A stretch of 64,000 nucleotides of DNA from Synechococcus sp. ROS8604 (GCF_014279655.1 NZ_CP047946.1:2418001-2482000), one strand, 5' to 3'; shown: positions 16,037 through 24,735, counted from the first letter of the stretch. Numbers and translations are program-made. Notes: generated from the sequence alone by a model not told the origin.

Positions 16037-17047
16037 TTGATTAAACCTCATCGCTATTGCGCCCTTGGGGCAGAGATCAGCAGTGATTTGGTTTTACCTG
16101 AACTGACCGTCTCCGAATCGACCAGTAATGCGCTGGTGCAAATCCAACAGGGAGATCATGAGCAATGGCCCAGCCTTGAGCCGAGCCCTCACAGCACGCC
16201 AATACTGCAGTTAGCACCCCAGGATTGGCGCCTAGAACTTGAAGGCATTGGCTGGTTTCGTGCCACTGGTGGTGAGCGTTTGGAATGGCAGCGCTGGGAC
16301 GACAGCGTTAGCGACCGCGACATCCGCACGTTTGCTGTCACGAGTGGACTTGGAGCCCTAGCGATCCAGCGTGGTGCATTGGTTTTGCACGGAACAGCTC
16401 TGGAGCGTGACGGTGAGGCCATTCTGCTTTTGGGTCATCCAGCTGCAGGAAAGTCCACCCTGGCCTGGTGTTTAATCCAAGAAGGTTGGCACTTACTCAG
16501 TAGTGAGCTAGTTGCCGTTGGCAGTGATGGCATAGTTCAGCCAGGGATGCATCAACTCAAGCTCTGGTATGACGCTGCTATGACTTTGGAATTGGATTAT
16601 GCACAGCTACAACCTGTACGTAAGGGACTTAAGCGATATGCATTGCTAGCTGAAGAGTTAACTTGCATGCCACAGCCAACACCATTACGGCTGATCTATG
16701 CCTTAAATCGCGCCAAAGAAGATTCAGGTAAAGAGGAGGATGCCGATGAGGCAGGAGATGAAATGGAAAAAGTATCTCTTAAGGCTTCACGAATTTTCTC
16801 ACAAACAAATGCCTTAATGCGCCTGCGTAACCAAGCCTTTCACGCCAGGATGTATCGAGGCATGGACGCAGAAGCTCAATTATTTATGCAAGCAGCTGCA
16901 TTAGCTCGAACGGTGCCATTGCATGCCTTGATCGTTCCAGATGGAATCAAAGCAATGGCAGAAAGCCTCAAAGAGGTGGACCTGACGCAACCAGAATCGA
17001 TGCAACAGCGCAGAGAAGCTACAGAAGAGGACGCAAGCAATGACTGA
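16037..17047 (+). CDS. HprK-like P-loop kinase
   Basis: This 336-residue protein is related to the C-terminal ATPase domain of HPr kinase/phosphorylase. A Walker A motif GHPAAGKST is at about residues 133-141, preceded by the typical ALVLHGTALERDGEAILLLG strand-helix. The later part has an insert of acidic and Lys residues (KEDSGKEEDADEAGDE). Proteins of this type are often encoded with PqqD-like proteins in peptide-modification clusters, and a PqqD gene is nearby. The start is TTG 16037. The 3' half (from 16571) is inside the 3-kb duplication. It overlaps the sulfotransferase gene by 8 bases. Confidence 0.75.
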   Translation: MIKPHRYCALGAEISSDLVLPELTVSESTSNALVQIQQGDHEQWPSLEPSPHSTPILQLAPQDWRLELEGIGWFRATGGERLEWQRWDDSVSDRDIRTFAVTSGLGALAIQRGALVLHGTALERDGEAILLLGHPAAGKSTLAWCLIQEGWHLLSSELVAVGSDGIVQPGMHQLKLWYDAAMTLELDYAQLQPVRKGLKRYALLAEELTCMPQPTPLRLIYALNRAKEDSGKEEDADEAGDEMEKVSLKASRIFSQTNALMRLRNQAFHARMYRGMDAEAQLFMQAAALARTVPLHALIVPDGIKAMAESLKEVDLTQPESMQQRREATEEDASND

Positions 17048-17921
17048 AGATCACAGCTACTGGTATCTGGCCTCGTATCCAAAATCAGGCAACACCTGGT
17101 GCAGGGTTTTTATTACTGAATTGATGAGGCTGGCAGGAGACAATCCTGAAGAAGAATTAAATCTTAATCAAGATATTGAAACTGGAGCGATTGCCTCATC
17201 AAGACTTTGGCTGGACGATCAATTAGGAATTAATAGTTGTGATCTCAGTTTTAGCGAACTCGATCCCATGCGCGGACGTGCTGGTGCGAGTGCATGGCTA
17301 TTCGCAGAAGGAGAGCGATTTCATAAAGTGCATGATGCATTTAAATCTCCTGATTCGCGTGGGCGCCCGGTGGTGAGTACAACAGGTTGCTCTGGTGTTG
17401 TTTATATCCTGCGCCACCCGGAAGATGTGGCTGTATCACTTAGTCACTTCTTCTCATGGCCGCTGGATCGATGCGTTGATTCCCTACTGGATCCCAATGC
17501 AGCGCTGGTGCCAGGGGAACGCTTTGGCGGCCATCAAGTACGACAACACATGGGCCGCTGGGATCAACATGTGCGCTCATGGGCTGATCAAACTCAGCTT
17601 CCAGTCTTGATCATGCGCTATGAGGATATGTTGGCAAAAGGATCAGAAACATTCACTAAATTAGCAACCTTTTTGGGCCTCCCGAATGACGCTCATCTAA
17701 TTGATCAAGCACTCGAAAATACCTCCATTGATCGACTCAAGAAGCTGGAGGAAGATATTGATGGCTTTGCAGAAAAACCTGCCGGTTGTGAGCGGTTCTT
17801 TCGCTCAGGGCGAACCGGAGAAGGAGCAGAACAGCTTTCAATTGAGCAGCGAAAGCGACTAGCAAATGGGTTGTCTGAAGCGATGAATCGCTTTGAATAT
17901 GAGGGTCCAGAACTTGACTGA
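17040..17921 (+). CDS. Sulfotransferase (copy A)
   Basis: This 293-residue PAPS-dependent sulfotransferase has the 5'-phosphosulfate loop LASYPKSGNTW at about residues 10-20. The 3'-phosphate binding element is YILRHPEDVAVSLSH (about 121-135), with the family's Arg and Ser. A late FFRSGRTGEG segment corresponds to the usual RKGxxGDW-type region. It would transfer sulfate to a hydroxyl or amine of an unknown acceptor. Its overlap with the kinase gene and coupling to the next gene suggest one operon and a modification role. The sequence is identical to the copy at 21912. Confidence 0.88.
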   Translation: MTEDHSYWYLASYPKSGNTWCRVFITELMRLAGDNPEEELNLNQDIETGAIASSRLWLDDQLGINSCDLSFSELDPMRGRAGASAWLFAEGERFHKVHDAFKSPDSRGRPVVSTTGCSGVVYILRHPEDVAVSLSHFFSWPLDRCVDSLLDPNAALVPGERFGGHQVRQHMGRWDQHVRSWADQTQLPVLIMRYEDMLAKGSETFTKLATFLGLPNDAHLIDQALENTSIDRLKKLEEDIDGFAEKPAGCERFFRSGRTGEGAEQLSIEQRKRLANGLSEAMNRFEYEGPELD

Positions 17922-18480
17922 TCCTCGAATTGAATTTGTATTTGGAGAGGTGAATAATCAGCTAAAACGTGAGTTGAGAGCATTCTGGAGCCAGCATGGA
18001 AATGCATATCAAGAAGAATTGAAGTCGTTTCGAGCAACACTAAGCAATAATCAGAAGCGCATGGGTCTACTTAAAAAGCCTATATCGCGTCAGCCAGCCG
18101 CAATCTCACGTGATCAGTCAGGAGAAATTAACGGCATTGTATTTGTCGTATTACGAGAGTTAGAAGCCTCACTAGGGCTTGGAAGCCATGCCTACTTTCA
18201 ACGCATGTACATCACGCCAACAGCCCGGCATCTGACAATAAACCTAAGCTATCAACGTTTAGCAAATCAGCTCTTTAGAGCATTCCTTGAAGGATTTGAT
18301 CGTGAAGTAGAGAAACGTGATCATCGAGCAAAAGTATTACTAGCCGAAAACATTAATCCTGGATTGCAGAAAGCATCCATGCGCCGTTATTTTGCACGCC
18401 TTGGCTTCCAAATGCTTGGAGGGAATCAACTTGGCGGTGAAATTTGGGCAAGAAAGCTCAAAACACATTTCTCATTTTAG
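17899..18480 (+). CDS. Acetyltransferase-like protein (copy A)
   Basis: This protein of about 193 residues has alternating helices and strands. The order GEINGIVFVVLRELE, AYFQRMYITPTARHLTINL, QLFRAFLEGFDREVEK and, near the end, MRRYFARLGFQMLGG is like that of a GNAT N-acetyltransferase, in which a beta-bulge strand is followed by an acyl-CoA helix and a final YxxLGF element. The assignment is by pattern only. It overlaps the sulfotransferase by 23 bases when started at ATG 17899; TTG starts at 17893 or 17914 are also possible. It converges on the PqqD gene with a 4-base overlap. Confidence 0.5.
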   Translation: MRVQNLTDPRIEFVFGEVNNQLKRELRAFWSQHGNAYQEELKSFRATLSNNQKRMGLLKKPISRQPAAISRDQSGEINGIVFVVLRELEASLGLGSHAYFQRMYITPTARHLTINLSYQRLANQLFRAFLEGFDREVEKRDHRAKVLLAENINPGLQKASMRRYFARLGFQMLGGNQLGGEIWARKLKTHFSF

Positions 18481-18758
18481 TCCTCAACCACGGCAATCAC
18501 TTTCTTCTCCAAGGCAGCTTCCAGCCAAGTTTCGATAGCGGACTTGCATTCATCTGTAGTGACTTCATATTCCTCCTCCAAATACTTGCAAAGCTCAGGC
18601 AGTGTTGGCTGAGTCTTGAGTGCATTCCAAATAGCTGAGCCTGTCTCGTTAAGAACAAGATAGTCGCAGGTATTGCTTTGAAATAAAGCTACATCGCCGT
18701 CGAGTTCAGTGCAAACAGCTTGGTGATGCTGCTTAAAACGTTTGGTGCTATTAATCAT
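18477..18758 (-). CDS. PqqD-like peptide chaperone (copy A)
   Basis: This 93-residue PqqD-domain protein has DGDVALFQSNTCDYLVLNET in the first half, and GSAIWNALKTQPTLPELCKY then EEYEVTTDE in the second, the order of strands and winged helix found in PqqD. These proteins bind the leader of a ribosomal peptide and present it to a modifying enzyme. No precursor peptide or radical SAM/ATP-grasp partner is seen next to it. Together with the kinase-like and sulfotransferase genes it suggests a partial peptide-modification cassette. It is identical to the copy at 23349. Confidence 0.8.
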   Translation of the reverse strand: MINSTKRFKQHHQAVCTELDGDVALFQSNTCDYLVLNETGSAIWNALKTQPTLPELCKYLEEEYEVTTDECKSAIETWLEAALEKKVIAVVED

Positions 18759-18819
18759 CTAATGTTTCAAACCCATCATTAGCATCTTGTCAATAATGAC
18801 AGAGAACCTTGGTGAGGAT

Positions 18820-19605
18820 ATGGCACGTCAACCGCGCTATCTACCAGCAGGTCACTCCTTTCACATCACACTCAGGTGTAATAGCCGTAAGTTTCTGATT
18901 GCCAAAGGCTTGAGAAGGGATGTGCTGCTAGCTGTGCTCGCTAAAGCCAAGCAGAAGGTGCCACACAAGTTGTATGCAGTGTGCCTGATGGCTAATCACC
19001 TGCATCTGCTTCTGCGTCCTGATGATGCAAGTGAATTGCCAAAGCTGATGCATTGGATTGGCTGGTATTCAGCCATGGCACTAAACCGCCTTTCTGGTCG
19101 TTGCGGGCATTTTTGGGAGGCTCGGTATTACGCCACTGCGATTGCACCAAAAGATCACAGACGAGTGCTGAATACATTGCGCTACATCCACGCTAATCCA
19201 AAGGCAGCAGGAATCAGAAAAGGGTTTTATGACCCCTATTCCAATTACGGGCATTACGGAAGATTGGAGTGTGATGGCATCAGTGAGTGGCACCCCAGCT
19301 TTCTGCAACTGGCATCAAGCCTGAAGGGTTGTTCCAGGCGATATGCACGGTTCTGCCAGTACTACCGACACAAAGGGAAAGGCGGTTCTAGGTGCCATTG
19401 GGGCTCAAGCATGCTGAAACGACTGGTTGAAAAAGGCAGAAGCAGTCAAAGCAGGAAGAACCGGGTCTCACCAGGTCAGCAGAACTTACCCTTTGCATTT
19501 GATATTCGCCTCAATCAAATGCCAGAAGAGTGGCATCAAGTCGCGGTGAGATTTACACGAGCCAATGGCATCCGTGATGGTGATTCACGGCCATTGCTGT
19601 GGTGA
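18820..19605 (+). CDS. RAYT transposase, copy A with altered C-terminus
   Basis: This 261-residue protein starts at ATG 18820 (MARQPRYLPAGHSFHIT), chosen because it matches the start of the copies at 3197 and 7268 and is preceded by GGTGAGGAT. The HUH motif NHLHLL and RYIHANP Tyr are intact. The last six residues are SRPLLW instead of QILKLW, because the 3-kb duplication ends at base 19584 and a different sequence follows. It faces OMP3. Confidence 0.82.
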   Translation: MARQPRYLPAGHSFHITLRCNSRKFLIAKGLRRDVLLAVLAKAKQKVPHKLYAVCLMANHLHLLLRPDDASELPKLMHWIGWYSAMALNRLSGRCGHFWEARYYATAIAPKDHRRVLNTLRYIHANPKAAGIRKGFYDPYSNYGHYGRLECDGISEWHPSFLQLASSLKGCSRRYARFCQYYRHKGKGGSRCHWGSSMLKRLVEKGRSSQSRKNRVSPGQQNLPFAFDIRLNQMPEEWHQVAVRFTRANGIRDGDSRPLLW

Positions 19606-19732
19606 ATAAATTGAGGGGATAAGCGTATTGATAGAGATCTTGAATGCAGAGGTTGAGTTTACTTTGCCTAAATATTTAAAGTGGAATTAATTAATATAGA
19701 AATCATCAATGGAAGAAATGCTGGCACGATAT

Positions 19733-19816
19733 AGGTGCCAGGTATTGGAAGGCATTTATGCGTGATTAGGCAGTGATTAAAGAAATAAAAAGCCCTTGCA
19801 ATTGCAAGAGCTTTGG
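19733..19816. repeat. Convergent-end repeat with bidirectional terminator, copy 4
   Basis: It begins AGGTGCCAGGTATTGG and ends in AATAAAAAGCCCTTGCAATT followed by the complementary GCAAGAGCTTTGGG. The stem is nearly perfect and would work in both directions between RAYT copy A and OMP3. Confidence 0.65.
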
Positions 19817-19903
19817 GAGTTAGCCTCTAATTTCTTTCTTCAATTTTTTCTAATTAATTTTTTCTTTGCGTAGCTTGCTTCTGTGTCTGTGTGCCTGAAA
19901 CAG

Positions 19904-20884
19904 TTAGTACGTGCATGTCCCTAAGTAAAACGACTTGTCCTGACATCCCTGAATCGTGTCGTGCACCCGTACATCCCTGTTCTTGGGTGATGCTGTTAAC
20001 GCATTAATTGTTGGATTCTCCCACTTTTTCTTCTTCGCTGCTGTTGTACTTGGACCACCAAATCGCACTTTAAGATCAGCTGAAACTCTTGTATCGAATG
20101 CTTCGTCATAGGAGATATTCACTCCTGCTGTGACGCCACTTGTCATTTCATAGGCCAAGCGTCCGAGCACGCCAGAACCATCTGCTTCTCCTAGATCACC
20201 ACTTTGATAGTAATAACCAACAGACGCATTAACGGCTGGAGTGATCAAATAACCAACATCAAGCCCGTAGGTATCCAGCGAGCCGCCTTGATAAACGCTA
20301 TTCAGCTGTTGCTCTGTATCACCAACAGGAACTAAGGCATAGGCATTGAAGTTCCAGCTATCAGAGACTGCTTCTGCATTGACAGCGACCTGCTGGAAGA
20401 ACGCACTCTTCTCTGTGCCGCTGACATTGATGCCTGTATCTGCATCACCTGTATTCATCGGGCGGCTGTCATAGCCACCGTTGATGCCATACATCCAGCT
20501 GCGATCACCATTCAGCCAGCGATACCCCAATCGCGTTGAGGTACTGATCGTGGTGCCAGCAACAGTGGTGTTGATGATGCTGCTGTCATTGCCGTAATCA
20601 GCAAAGTTGGCATTGAGCAGCACATCAGCAAAGAAGACGCTGTTGTCACCAACAGAGAGGGGCAAGAAGCCACCGATGCCTGCTTGGTTCGGCGTTCCTG
20701 CTCCTTGCAATGCGCCTTGAAAACCAAGGGTTGGCTTGACCACATCCTTAAGGCTGATGCTCATCACCCCAAGGTCATCAGCATTGACGTCGTCTTGAGC
20801 AGCAGCAGGTAAGAGAGGAGCGTTGGCGAGGGCAAGAGCAGCAACACCGCTCAGCGATAACGACAGGCGCAAGGAACGCTGCAT
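19904..20884 (-). CDS. Outer-membrane beta-barrel protein with two-cysteine tail (OMP3)
   Basis: This 326-residue protein has a different signal peptide from OMP1 and OMP2 (MQRSLRLSLSLSGVAALALA, ending PAAAQ), then DDVNADDLGVMSISLKDVV and the shared barrel ending ADLKVRFGG. After the linker (AKKKKWENPTINAL, NRDVRVHD) the unique 17-residue tail TIQGCQDKSFYLGTCTY has two Cys nine residues apart. Signal peptide and linker are close to OMP4, but the barrel differs from OMP4 at scattered positions. The inverse-autotransporter-like assignment is inferred from strand order. Confidence 0.75.
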   Translation of the reverse strand: MQRSLRLSLSLSGVAALALANAPLLPAAAQDDVNADDLGVMSISLKDVVKPTLGFQGALQGAGTPNQAGIGGFLPLSVGDNSVFFADVLLNANFADYGNDSSIINTTVAGTTISTSTRLGYRWLNGDRSWMYGINGGYDSRPMNTGDADTGINVSGTEKSAFFQQVAVNAEAVSDSWNFNAYALVPVGDTEQQLNSVYQGGSLDTYGLDVGYLITPAVNASVGYYYQSGDLGEADGSGVLGRLAYEMTSGVTAGVNISYDEAFDTRVSADLKVRFGGPSTTAAKKKKWENPTINALTASPKNRDVRVHDTIQGCQDKSFYLGTCTY

Positions 20885-20929
20885 TGAAAAAAATCTATTG
20901 AGCGCAACATGACATGCAACGTGCCACTC

Positions 20930-20975
20930 TTTTACTGCTGCTGCGAGCTGCAGTAGGCAGTTTCAGCTGTGCAAC
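20930..20975 (-). promoter_or_regulatory. Conserved 5' element of the outer-membrane genes, copy 3
   Basis: CTGCTGCGAGCTGCAGTAGG followed by CAGTTTCAGCTGTGC lies about 50-90 bp upstream of the OMP3 start. The 3' half of the element (TTTGCTGCTATT) is lost here, where the ORF103 remnant begins. Confidence 0.4.
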
Positions 20976-20985
20976 AAGTCAATTG

Positions 20986-21280
20986 GGCGGTGTGCAGCGT
21001 TGCCAACCGATCTTCTGCAGGTTGATCCACATCTCGATGCCTAGGTGCAAGAAGCAAGAACGGGTTTCCCAAGCCGAGCTGACAAGCGGTAGTAGCTCAC
21101 CAGAACGAACTGAGCATGTTGGGTTGCTGCATCTGGCTTGATCTGTAGGAGCATCCCTTCCTGTCTGTTGACCAGCCAGCCTTCACCGTTGAGCTTCTCC
21201 TTGTATCTGGCGTAATCAGGCTGCTGCTGCCACATCAGAGCAGTTTGACGAAATTGCCCAGTGGGGTGAGACCCACTCAC
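20986..21280 (-). pseudogene. Second, deleted copy of ORF103
   Basis: From GTG 21280 the frame encodes SGSHPTGQFRQTALMWQQQP and so on, close to ORF103 at 10120-10431. A deletion near 21047 shifts the frame so that it ends early (GKPVLASCT). Beyond the deletion, nucleotide similarity resumes (CTGCAGGTTGATCCACATCT and flanks) up to about 20986. The gene therefore lost its last 25 or so residues. Confidence 0.6.
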
Positions 21281-21442
21281 TCGAAAGGATGAGTCCCATT
21301 CATCCTTCTAAATCACTGTTAGTTCGGTTGGTTTAGTAATTGTTTGATTCCGTAAGCCGCTTAGGACTGGAGTTCTCGTAGTCGGTTGAAACTGATGCTC
21401 CTCTGTCCGTTTGATTGCATTGCCCCAGCTGCTGCTCAAGAC

Positions 21443-21919
21443 GACGCTGCTATGACCTTGGAATTGGATTATGCACAGCTACAACCTGTACGTAAGGGAC
21501 TTAAGCGATATGCATTGCTAGCTGAAGAGTTAACTTGCATGCCACAGCCAACACCATTACGGCTGATCTATGCCTTAAATCGCGCCAAAGAAGATTCAGG
21601 TAAAGAGGAGGATGCCGATGAGGCAGGAGATGAAATGGAAAAAGTATCTCTTAAGGCTTCACGAATTTTCTCACAAACAAATGCCTTAATGCGCCTGCGT
21701 AACCAAGCCTTTCACGCCAGGATGTATCGAGGCATGGACGCAGAAGCTCAATTATTTATGCAAGCAGCTGCATTAGCTCGAACGGTGCCATTGCATGCCT
21801 TGATCGTTCCAGATGGAATCAAAGCAATGGCAGAAAGCCTCAAAGAGGTGGACCTGACGCAACCAGAATCGATGCAACAGCGCAGAGAAGCTACAGAAGA
21901 GGACGCAAGCAATGACTGA
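21443..21919 (+). pseudogene. 3' fragment of the HprK-like kinase gene
   Basis: The fragment begins at the duplication boundary and encodes the last 158 residues of the kinase, without the Walker A motif. An ATG at 21386 opens a continuous frame (MKLMLLCPFDCIAP fused to AAAQDD), so a hybrid protein of 177 residues could be made. It cannot be an active P-loop kinase. Confidence 0.8.
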
Positions 21920-22793
21920 AGATCACAGCTACTGGTATCTGGCCTCGTATCCAAAATCAGGCAACACCTGGTGCAGGGTTTTTATTACTGAATTGATGAG
22001 GCTGGCAGGAGACAATCCTGAAGAAGAATTAAATCTTAATCAAGATATTGAAACTGGAGCGATTGCCTCATCAAGACTTTGGCTGGACGATCAATTAGGA
22101 ATTAATAGTTGTGATCTCAGTTTTAGCGAACTCGATCCCATGCGCGGACGTGCTGGTGCGAGTGCATGGCTATTCGCAGAAGGAGAGCGATTTCATAAAG
22201 TGCATGATGCATTTAAATCTCCTGATTCGCGTGGGCGCCCGGTGGTGAGTACAACAGGTTGCTCTGGTGTTGTTTATATCCTGCGCCACCCGGAAGATGT
22301 GGCTGTATCACTTAGTCACTTCTTCTCATGGCCGCTGGATCGATGCGTTGATTCCCTACTGGATCCCAATGCAGCGCTGGTGCCAGGGGAACGCTTTGGC
22401 GGCCATCAAGTACGACAACACATGGGCCGCTGGGATCAACATGTGCGCTCATGGGCTGATCAAACTCAGCTTCCAGTCTTGATCATGCGCTATGAGGATA
22501 TGTTGGCAAAAGGATCAGAAACATTCACTAAATTAGCAACCTTTTTGGGCCTCCCGAATGACGCTCATCTAATTGATCAAGCACTCGAAAATACCTCCAT
22601 TGATCGACTCAAGAAGCTGGAGGAAGATATTGATGGCTTTGCAGAAAAACCTGCCGGTTGTGAGCGGTTCTTTCGCTCAGGGCGAACCGGAGAAGGAGCA
22701 GAACAGCTTTCAATTGAGCAGCGAAAGCGACTAGCAAATGGGTTGTCTGAAGCGATGAATCGCTTTGAATATGAGGGTCCAGAACTTGACTGA
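21912..22793 (+). CDS. Sulfotransferase (copy B)
   Basis: The encoded protein is identical to that of 17040-17921: 293 residues with YPKSGNTW and RHPEDVAVSLSH motifs. It overlaps the kinase fragment by 8 bases as in copy A. If transcription of copy A starts upstream of the full kinase gene, copy B must depend on read-through or a new promoter near 21300-21440. Confidence 0.88.
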   Translation: MTEDHSYWYLASYPKSGNTWCRVFITELMRLAGDNPEEELNLNQDIETGAIASSRLWLDDQLGINSCDLSFSELDPMRGRAGASAWLFAEGERFHKVHDAFKSPDSRGRPVVSTTGCSGVVYILRHPEDVAVSLSHFFSWPLDRCVDSLLDPNAALVPGERFGGHQVRQHMGRWDQHVRSWADQTQLPVLIMRYEDMLAKGSETFTKLATFLGLPNDAHLIDQALENTSIDRLKKLEEDIDGFAEKPAGCERFFRSGRTGEGAEQLSIEQRKRLANGLSEAMNRFEYEGPELD

Positions 22794-23352
22794 TCCTCGA
22801 ATTGAATTTGTATTTGGAGAGGTGAATAATCAGCTAAAACGTGAGTTGAGAGCATTCTGGAGCCAGCATGGAAATGCATATCAAGAAGAATTGAAGTCGT
22901 TTCGAGCAACACTAAGCAATAATCAGAAGCGCATGGGTCTACTTAAAAAGCCTATATCGCGTCAGCCAGCCGCAATCTCACGTGATCAGTCAGGAGAAAT
23001 TAACGGCATTGTATTTGTCGTATTACGAGAGTTAGAAGCCTCACTAGGGCTTGGAAGCCATGCCTACTTTCAACGCATGTACATCACGCCAACAGCCCGG
23101 CATCTGACAATAAACCTAAGCTATCAACGTTTAGCAAATCAGCTCTTTAGAGCATTCCTTGAAGGATTTGATCGTGAAGTAGAGAAACGTGATCATCGAG
23201 CAAAAGTATTACTAGCCGAAAACATTAATCCTGGATTGCAGAAAGCATCCATGCGCCGTTATTTTGCACGCCTTGGCTTCCAAATGCTTGGAGGGAATCA
23301 ACTTGGCGGTGAAATTTGGGCAAGAAAGCTCAAAACACATTTCTCATTTTAG
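22771..23352 (+). CDS. Acetyltransferase-like protein (copy B)
   Basis: The protein is identical to that of 17899-18480, with the same overlaps on both sides and the same uncertain assignment to the GNAT fold. Confidence 0.5.
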   Translation: MRVQNLTDPRIEFVFGEVNNQLKRELRAFWSQHGNAYQEELKSFRATLSNNQKRMGLLKKPISRQPAAISRDQSGEINGIVFVVLRELEASLGLGSHAYFQRMYITPTARHLTINLSYQRLANQLFRAFLEGFDREVEKRDHRAKVLLAENINPGLQKASMRRYFARLGFQMLGGNQLGGEIWARKLKTHFSF

Positions 23353-23630
23353 TCCTCAACCACGGCAATCACTTTCTTCTCCAAGGCAGCTTCCAGCCAA
23401 GTTTCGATAGCGGACTTGCATTCATCTGTAGTGACTTCATATTCCTCCTCCAAATACTTGCAAAGCTCAGGCAGTGTTGGCTGAGTCTTGAGTGCATTCC
23501 AAATAGCTGAGCCTGTCTCGTTAAGAACAAGATAGTCGCAGGTATTGCTTTGAAATAAAGCTACATCGCCGTCGAGTTCAGTGCAAACAGCTTGGTGATG
23601 CTGCTTAAAACGTTTGGTGCTATTAATCAT
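23349..23630 (-). CDS. PqqD-like peptide chaperone (copy B)
   Basis: This 93-residue protein is identical to the one at 18477-18758. It converges on the acetyltransferase-like gene with a 4-base overlap and is divergent from the following RAYT, leaving about 60 bases for both promoters. Confidence 0.8.
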   Translation of the reverse strand: MINSTKRFKQHHQAVCTELDGDVALFQSNTCDYLVLNETGSAIWNALKTQPTLPELCKYLEEEYEVTTDECKSAIETWLEAALEKKVIAVVED

Positions 23631-23691
23631 CTAATGTTTCAAACCCATCATTAGCATCTTGTCAATAATGACAGAGAACCTTGGTGAGGAT

Positions 23692-24477
23692 ATGGCACGT
23701 CAACCGCGCTATCTACCAGCAGGTCACTCCTTTCACATCACACTCAGGTGTAATAGCCGTAAGTTTCTGATTGCCAAAGGCTTGAGAAGGGATGTGCTGC
23801 TAGCTGTGCTCGCTAAAGCCAAGCAGAAGGTGCCACACAAGTTGTATGCAGTGTGCCTGATGGCTAATCACCTGCATCTGCTTCTGCGTCCTGATGATGC
23901 AAGTGAATTGCCAAAGCTGATGCATTGGATTGGCTGGTATTCAGCCATGGCACTAAACCGCCTTTCTGGTCGTTGCGGGCATTTTTGGGAGGCTCGGTAT
24001 TACGCCACTGCGATTGCACCAAAAGATCACAGACGAGTGCTGAATACATTGCGCTACATCCACGCTAATCCAAAGGCAGCAGGAATCAGAAAAGGGTTTT
24101 ATGACCCCTATTCCAATTACGGGCATTACGGAAGATTGGAGTGTGATGGCATCAGTGAGTGGCACCCCAGCTTTCTGCAACTGGCATCAAGCCTGAAGGG
24201 TTGTTCCAGGCGATATGCACGGTTCTGCCAGTACTACCGACACAAAGGGAAAGGCGGTTCTAGGTGCCATTGGGGCTCAAGCATGCTGAAACGACTGGTT
24301 GAAAAAGGCAGAAGCAGTCAAAGCAGGAAGAACCGGGTCTCACCAGGTCAGCAGAACTTACCCTTTGCATTTGATATTCGCCTCAATCAAATGCCAGAAG
24401 AGTGGCATCAAGTCGCGGTGAGATTTACACGAGCCAATGGCATCCGTGATGGTGATCAAATCCTCAAGCTGTGGTGA
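23692..24477 (+). CDS. RAYT transposase, copy B
   Basis: This 261-residue protein is identical to the copy at 18820 up to the duplication boundary (24456). It then ends QILKLW as in the 7268 copy, so this is the normal C-terminus. HUH and Tyr motifs are intact. It faces OMP4. Confidence 0.85.
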   Translation: MARQPRYLPAGHSFHITLRCNSRKFLIAKGLRRDVLLAVLAKAKQKVPHKLYAVCLMANHLHLLLRPDDASELPKLMHWIGWYSAMALNRLSGRCGHFWEARYYATAIAPKDHRRVLNTLRYIHANPKAAGIRKGFYDPYSNYGHYGRLECDGISEWHPSFLQLASSLKGCSRRYARFCQYYRHKGKGGSRCHWGSSMLKRLVEKGRSSQSRKNRVSPGQQNLPFAFDIRLNQMPEEWHQVAVRFTRANGIRDGDQILKLW

Positions 24478-24602
24478 TTTAAAGAAAATATGAACATATC
24501 CTTAGAGGCAACAAATAAAGACAGTGAGCTTATATTGCCTGATTTTTTTATATGAATTATTGAATACTGAACTCACGATGCAAGCTCCTTTAGGACTCTG
24601 AT

Positions 24603-24688
24603 CGTGCCAGGTATTGAAGGGCGATATGGACGGTTATTAGAGCTAATAAAGAAATAAAAAGCCCCAGCAATTGCAGGGGCTTTGGGGG
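24603..24688. repeat. Convergent-end repeat with bidirectional terminator, copy 5
   Basis: It begins CGTGCCAGGTATTGAAGG and ends in the palindrome AAGCCCCAGCAATTGCAGGG plus GCTTT, with AATAAA on the left. It is the best-preserved terminator of the family. Confidence 0.7.
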
Positions 24689-24735
24689 TTAGGGTCAATC
24701 AAAATAAAATAATGTGGCTAAGAAAAATAATGTGG

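Larger units (their letters stand above)
16571..19584 (+). repeat. 3,014-bp direct duplication, copy A
   Basis: It matches 21443-24456 at a constant offset of 4,872 bp. One difference was found by eye (T at 16585, C at 21457). It contains the 3' half of the HprK-like gene, the sulfotransferase, the acetyltransferase-like gene, the PqqD gene and most of a RAYT. The left boundary lies inside the kinase gene and the right boundary 22 bp before the RAYT stop. Confidence 0.95.
21443..24456 (+). repeat. 3,014-bp direct duplication, copy B
   Basis: It is the second copy of 16571-19584. Just before it, at 21428-21446, 19 bases (GCTGCTGCTCAAGACGACG) match the signal-peptide region of the OMP3/OMP4 genes on their coding strand. 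The left junction may therefore have formed by recombination with an outer-membrane gene at short homology. Confidence 0.95.

Noticed and set aside
3197-24477. Treating the RAYT genes as ordinary IS200/IS605 insertion sequences
   Set aside because: There is no tnpB, no defined element ends, and the genes sit in fixed order with the facing outer-membrane gene, as expected for RAYTs.
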